This document shows, one piece after another, positions 61,185-64,000 of a stretch of 64,000 nucleotides of DNA. The notes beneath the pieces were generated by a model. The model was not told where the DNA came from. It made no database searches and saw only the letters and a program-made list of their open reading frames with translations. Numbering within the stretch: the stretch's first letter is position 1; the number at the start of each line of letters is the position of its first letter. This stretch comes from an uncultured Enterobacterales bacterium. Its GTDB lineage: Bacteria > Pseudomonadota > Gammaproteobacteria > Enterobacterales > CALYQQ01. Location: contig CALYQQ010000001.1 of NCBI GenBank assembly GCA_945288535.1, forward strand, positions 1 to 64,000, read 5' to 3'. The translations under genes and the position numbers were made by a program.

Positions 61185-63473
61185 ATGAATCATGCTCTGG
61201 TTGTTACTAAAAGGGACGGACGCCAAGAAAAGATAAACTTGGATAAAATTCATCGCGTCATTAATTGGGCTGCAGAAGGACTTAATAATGTTTCTGTATC
61301 ACAAGTTGAATTAAGATCACATATTCAATTTTATGATGGTATTCGTACATCTGATATTCATGAAACAATCATTAGAGCCGCCGCTGACCTGATCAGTAAA
61401 GAATCGCCAGACTATCAATATTTAGCAGCTAGATTAGCTGTTTTTCATTTACGCAAAAAAGCATATGGTCAATTTGAACCGCCCCATTTGTTTCAACACG
61501 TAAAGCAAATGGTTGCCCTTAATAAATATGATGCTCATCTACTTGAAGATTATAGTGAAGATGAATTCAATCAAATGAATAGTTTTCTTGATCATAATAG
61601 GGATATGAATTTTTCATATGCTGCTGTTAAACAATTGGAAGGAAAATATTTTGTGCAAAACCGAGTAAATGGTAAAATTTATGAAAGTGCACAATTTCTT
61701 TATATTCTTGTCTCAGCATGCCTTTTTTCTAAATATCCTCATAATACTCGGCTTGATTACATTAAACGTTTTTATGATGCGATTTCGACGTTTAAAATTT
61801 CGTTACCTACACCTATTATGGCGGGTGTACGTACACCTACGCGTCAATTTAGCTCATGTGTACTTATTGAGTGTGGTGATAGCTTAGATTCTATTAATGC
61901 TACTGCGAGTGCAATTGTGAAATACGTTTCACAACGCGCAGGTATTGGTATTAACGCAGGTCGCATACGTGCACTAGGAAGTGCTATTCGTGGTGGTGAA
62001 GCCTTTCATACTGGTTGCATTCCTTTTTATAAATATTTCCAAACTGCAGTTAAATCTTGCTCTCAAGGCGGAGTACGCGGTGGTGCTGCAACTATTTTTT
62101 ATCCTTTATGGCATCTTGAAGTAGAAAGTTTACTCGTATTACGTAATAACCGTGGTGTTGAAGAAAATCGCGTTCGTCATTTGGATTATGGTGTGCAAAT
62201 TAATCGTCTTATGTATCAACGTTTAATTAATAATCAAAATATTACACTATTTAGTCCTAGTGATGTTCCCGGTTTATATGAAGCCTTTTTTGCTGATCAA
62301 GCGGAATTTGAACGGCTTTATATCCAATATGAGAACGATGAAACTATACGTCAACGCCAAATTAAGGCCGTTGAACTATTTTCATTAATGATGCAGGAAC
62401 GAGCATCAACAGGACGTATTTATATCCAAAATGTTGATCATTGCAATACACATAGCGCGTTTGATCCGGCTATTGCGCCTATTCATCAATCCAATCTTTG
62501 CCTTGAAATTACGTTACCTACAAAACCCTTAGATAATATAAATGATGAAAGAGGTGAAATAGCACTTTGTACCCTATCAGCATTTAACTTAGGTGCTATC
62601 GATCATCTTGACGAATTAGACGAGCTAGCTAATCTTGTTGTTAGAGCATTAGATGCTTTATTAGATTATCAAGAATATCCTGTACCCGCAGCGCAACGAG
62701 GAGCGATGGGGCGAAGAACACTTGGAATAGGTGTTATTAATTTTGCTTATTACTTAGCCAAAAACGGTATGCGTTATTCTGATGGTAGTGCCAATAATTT
62801 CACCCACAAAACATTTGAAGCTATACAATATTATTTGCTAAAAGCCTCAAACCAATTGGCAAAAGAGTATGGCGCCTGCCCTTGGTTTGAACAGACTCGT
62901 TATGCTCAAGGAATATTGCCTATTGATAGCTATAAAAAAGAGGTTGATAGCTTGCATAATGAATCGTTGCATTATGATTGGGATATGTTACGTACCGAAA
63001 TTAAGCAATATGGATTACGTAACTCAACATTGTCTGCATTAATGCCTTCTGAAACATCTTCACAAATTTCTAATGCGACTAATGGTATTGAGCCGCCTCG
63101 AGGACTTATCAGCATTAAAGCATCAAAAGACGGAATTTTACGTCAAGTCGTACCTGATTATGAGCAACTAAAGACGCAATATGAGCTATTATGGGATATG
63201 CCAGCAAATGATGGTTATTTGCATCTTGTTGCAATTATGCAGAAATTTATTGATCAGGCTATTTCTGCTAATACAAACTATGATCCAATCCGTTTCCCTA
63301 ATGCAAAAGTGCCTATGAAACAATTATTAAAAGACTTACTTACGGCATATAAATATGGCTTAAAAACACTTTACTACCAGAATACGCGAGATGGTGCTGA
63401 AGATCATCAACAAGATTTACAGCAAGTCGTACCGGAAGATGATGGTTGTGAAAGCGGTGCTTGTAAGATTTAA
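61185..63473 (+). CDS. nrdA: Ribonucleoside-diphosphate reductase 1, alpha subunit (class Ia)
   Basis: Reduces ribonucleoside diphosphates to deoxy forms; partners with NrdB. The 762 residues match E. coli (761). The N-terminal ATP-cone, MNHALVVTKRDGRQEKINLD, gives allosteric activity control. Active-site elements: FSSCVLIECGDSLDSINATA (first redox cysteine), HQSNLCLEITLPTKPL with the thiyl-radical Cys and catalytic Glu, and ALCTLSAFNLGAI (second redox cysteine). The C-terminal tail ends CESGACKI, the thioredoxin-reducible pair. The SALMPSETSSQISNATNGIE phosphate loop is intact. Probably under NrdR control. Confidence 0.98.
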   Translation: MNHALVVTKRDGRQEKINLDKIHRVINWAAEGLNNVSVSQVELRSHIQFYDGIRTSDIHETIIRAAADLISKESPDYQYLAARLAVFHLRKKAYGQFEPPHLFQHVKQMVALNKYDAHLLEDYSEDEFNQMNSFLDHNRDMNFSYAAVKQLEGKYFVQNRVNGKIYESAQFLYILVSACLFSKYPHNTRLDYIKRFYDAISTFKISLPTPIMAGVRTPTRQFSSCVLIECGDSLDSINATASAIVKYVSQRAGIGINAGRIRALGSAIRGGEAFHTGCIPFYKYFQTAVKSCSQGGVRGGAATIFYPLWHLEVESLLVLRNNRGVEENRVRHLDYGVQINRLMYQRLINNQNITLFSPSDVPGLYEAFFADQAEFERLYIQYENDETIRQRQIKAVELFSLMMQERASTGRIYIQNVDHCNTHSAFDPAIAPIHQSNLCLEITLPTKPLDNINDERGEIALCTLSAFNLGAIDHLDELDELANLVVRALDALLDYQEYPVPAAQRGAMGRRTLGIGVINFAYYLAKNGMRYSDGSANNFTHKTFEAIQYYLLKASNQLAKEYGACPWFEQTRYAQGILPIDSYKKEVDSLHNESLHYDWDMLRTEIKQYGLRNSTLSALMPSETSSQISNATNGIEPPRGLISIKASKDGILRQVVPDYEQLKTQYELLWDMPANDGYLHLVAIMQKFIDQAISANTNYDPIRFPNAKVPMKQLLKDLLTAYKYGLKTLYYQNTRDGAEDHQQDLQQVVPEDDGCESGACKI

Positions 63474-63479
63474 GTTTAT

Positions 63480-63497
63480 GGATAGCATATGCTATCC
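63480..63497. other. Perfect 18-bp palindrome between nrdA and nrdB
   Basis: GGATAGCATATGCTATCC is fully self-complementary. As RNA it forms a 7-bp stem with an ATAT loop, 8 bases before the nrdB ribosome-binding site AGGAGA. Without a T-tract it is unlikely to terminate; it may stabilise the nrdA 3' end or adjust nrdB expression. Confidence 0.6.
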
Positions 63498-63515
63498 TAC
63501 TTTTAGGAGAATACC

Positions 63516-64000
63516 ATGGGTTATACTACTTTTTCTCAACATAAGAATAATCAACTTAAAGAACCAATGTTCTTTGGTCAGCCAGTAAATGTTGCGCGTT
63601 ACGATCAACAAAAATACGAAATATTTGAAAAACTTATTGAAAAACAATTATCTTTTTTCTGGCGTCCCGAAGAGGTTGATGTATCACTTGACCGAATTGA
63701 TTATCAAGCATTACCTGATCATGAAAAACATATTTTTATTAGTAATTTAAAATATCAAACATTACTTGATTCTATTCAAGGAAGAAGTCCAAATGTTGCA
63801 TTACTTCCTTTAATTTCATTGCCAGAGCTAGAAACTTGGATAGAAACTTGGTCTTTTTCTGAAACAATCCATTCTCGTTCATATACACATATTATTCGTA
63901 ACATTGTTAATGATCCGTCAATCGTTTTTGACGATATCGTCACAAACCAAGAAATACTTGAACGCGCAAAAGATATTTCTGCTTATTATGATGATCTCAT
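63516..64000 (+). CDS. nrdB: Ribonucleoside-diphosphate reductase 1, beta subunit (5' part)
   Basis: Class Ia small subunit carrying the diiron-tyrosyl radical cofactor. The window holds the first 161 codons. It begins [20 protein letters not shown] and continues [20 protein letters not shown] and [19 protein letters not shown], almost identical to E. coli NrdB. The iron ligands Asp84 (in [13 protein letters not shown]), Glu115 and His118 (in [12 protein letters not shown]) and the radical Tyr122 (SRSYTHI) are present. AGGAGA stands 5 bases before the ATG. Continues beyond the window edge. Confidence 0.97.
   Translation, partial: MGYTTFSQHKNNQLKEPMFFGQPVNVARYDQQKYEIFEKLIEKQLSFFWRPEEVDVSLDRIDYQALPDHEKHIFISNLKYQTLLDSIQGRSPNVALLPLISLPELETWIETWSFSETIHSRSYTHIIRNIVNDPSIVFDDIVTNQEILERAKDISAYYDDL

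Overview
The window is a 64-kb piece of an AT-rich gammaproteobacterial chromosome (roughly one third G+C by eye). Almost every recognisable gene is close to its Escherichia coli counterpart, and many E. coli neighbour pairs are kept: pykF-lpp-ldtE, tpx/tyrR, ndh-ycfP-nagZ-lpoB-hinT, rluE/nudJ/mnmA/hflD/purB, hspQ/yccT/mgsA/yccS/sxy, fabA-lonH-matP-ompA, ppk-ppx, fadR/dsbB, ihfB-rpsA-cmk-aroA-serC, ycaO/focA-pflB-pflA and nrdA-nrdB. MatP, Sxy, HspQ, LpoB and YccS together point to Enterobacterales or a close sister lineage. The low G+C, long AT-rich spacers and several broken genes suggest a host-associated member; the Orbaceae (bee-gut Gilliamella and relatives) are a plausible guess, but I cannot prove this from sequence alone. 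I see no tRNA, rRNA, CRISPR array or intact insertion sequence.

Layout. 1-1.4 kb: end of a three-gene operon resembling a phage-defence cassette, whose HNH nuclease gene is broken by a stop codon and a frameshift. 2.5-18.4 kb: central metabolism, envelope and RNA-modification genes (pykF, lpp, an L,D-transpeptidase, tpx, tyrR, ndh, ycfP, nagZ, lpoB, hinT, rluE, nudJ, mnmA, hflD, purB, hspQ). 18.6-22.9 kb: yccT, a broken mgsA, yccS and sxy. 22.9-24.3 kb is an AT-rich desert leading to an orphan coiled-coil ORF. 24.8-29.1 kb: fabA, lonH, matP, ompA. 30.4-36.8 kb: ppk-ppx, rdgC, trhP. 37.7-45 kb: fadR, dsbB, ihfB, rpsA, cmk, aroA, serC. 45.6-51.8 kb: ycaO and the fermentative formate genes focA-pflB-pflA. 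51.8-53.2 kb: a GNAT acetyltransferase ghost and a small glycine-zipper lipoprotein. 53.5-58.9 kb: gyrA and a TPP-riboswitch thiM-thiE-thiD operon. 59.9-60.8 kb: two unrecognised small ORFs. 61.2-64 kb: nrdA and the start of nrdB.

How the parts fit together. The regulatory sites match the genes beside them. A perfect FNR box precedes ndh. A FadR-like operator sits upstream of fabA, with fadR itself 13 kb away. A matS-like sequence lies in the leader of matP. An NrdR-box-like palindrome precedes nrdA, and a TPP aptamer precedes thiM. Respiration (ndh) and fermentation (focA-pflBA), both with FNR-like sites, suggest a facultative anaerobe.

Several start codons were moved from the longest open frame to an internal codon with a good ribosome-binding site or a better match to the family N-terminus (TTG for nagZ; GTG for ndh, hflD and probably thiM). 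I did not find a clearly new, intact biological system. The best candidates for undescribed content are the decayed HNH operon at the left edge, the orphan ORF at 24.3 kb and the gene pair at 59.9-60.8 kb.
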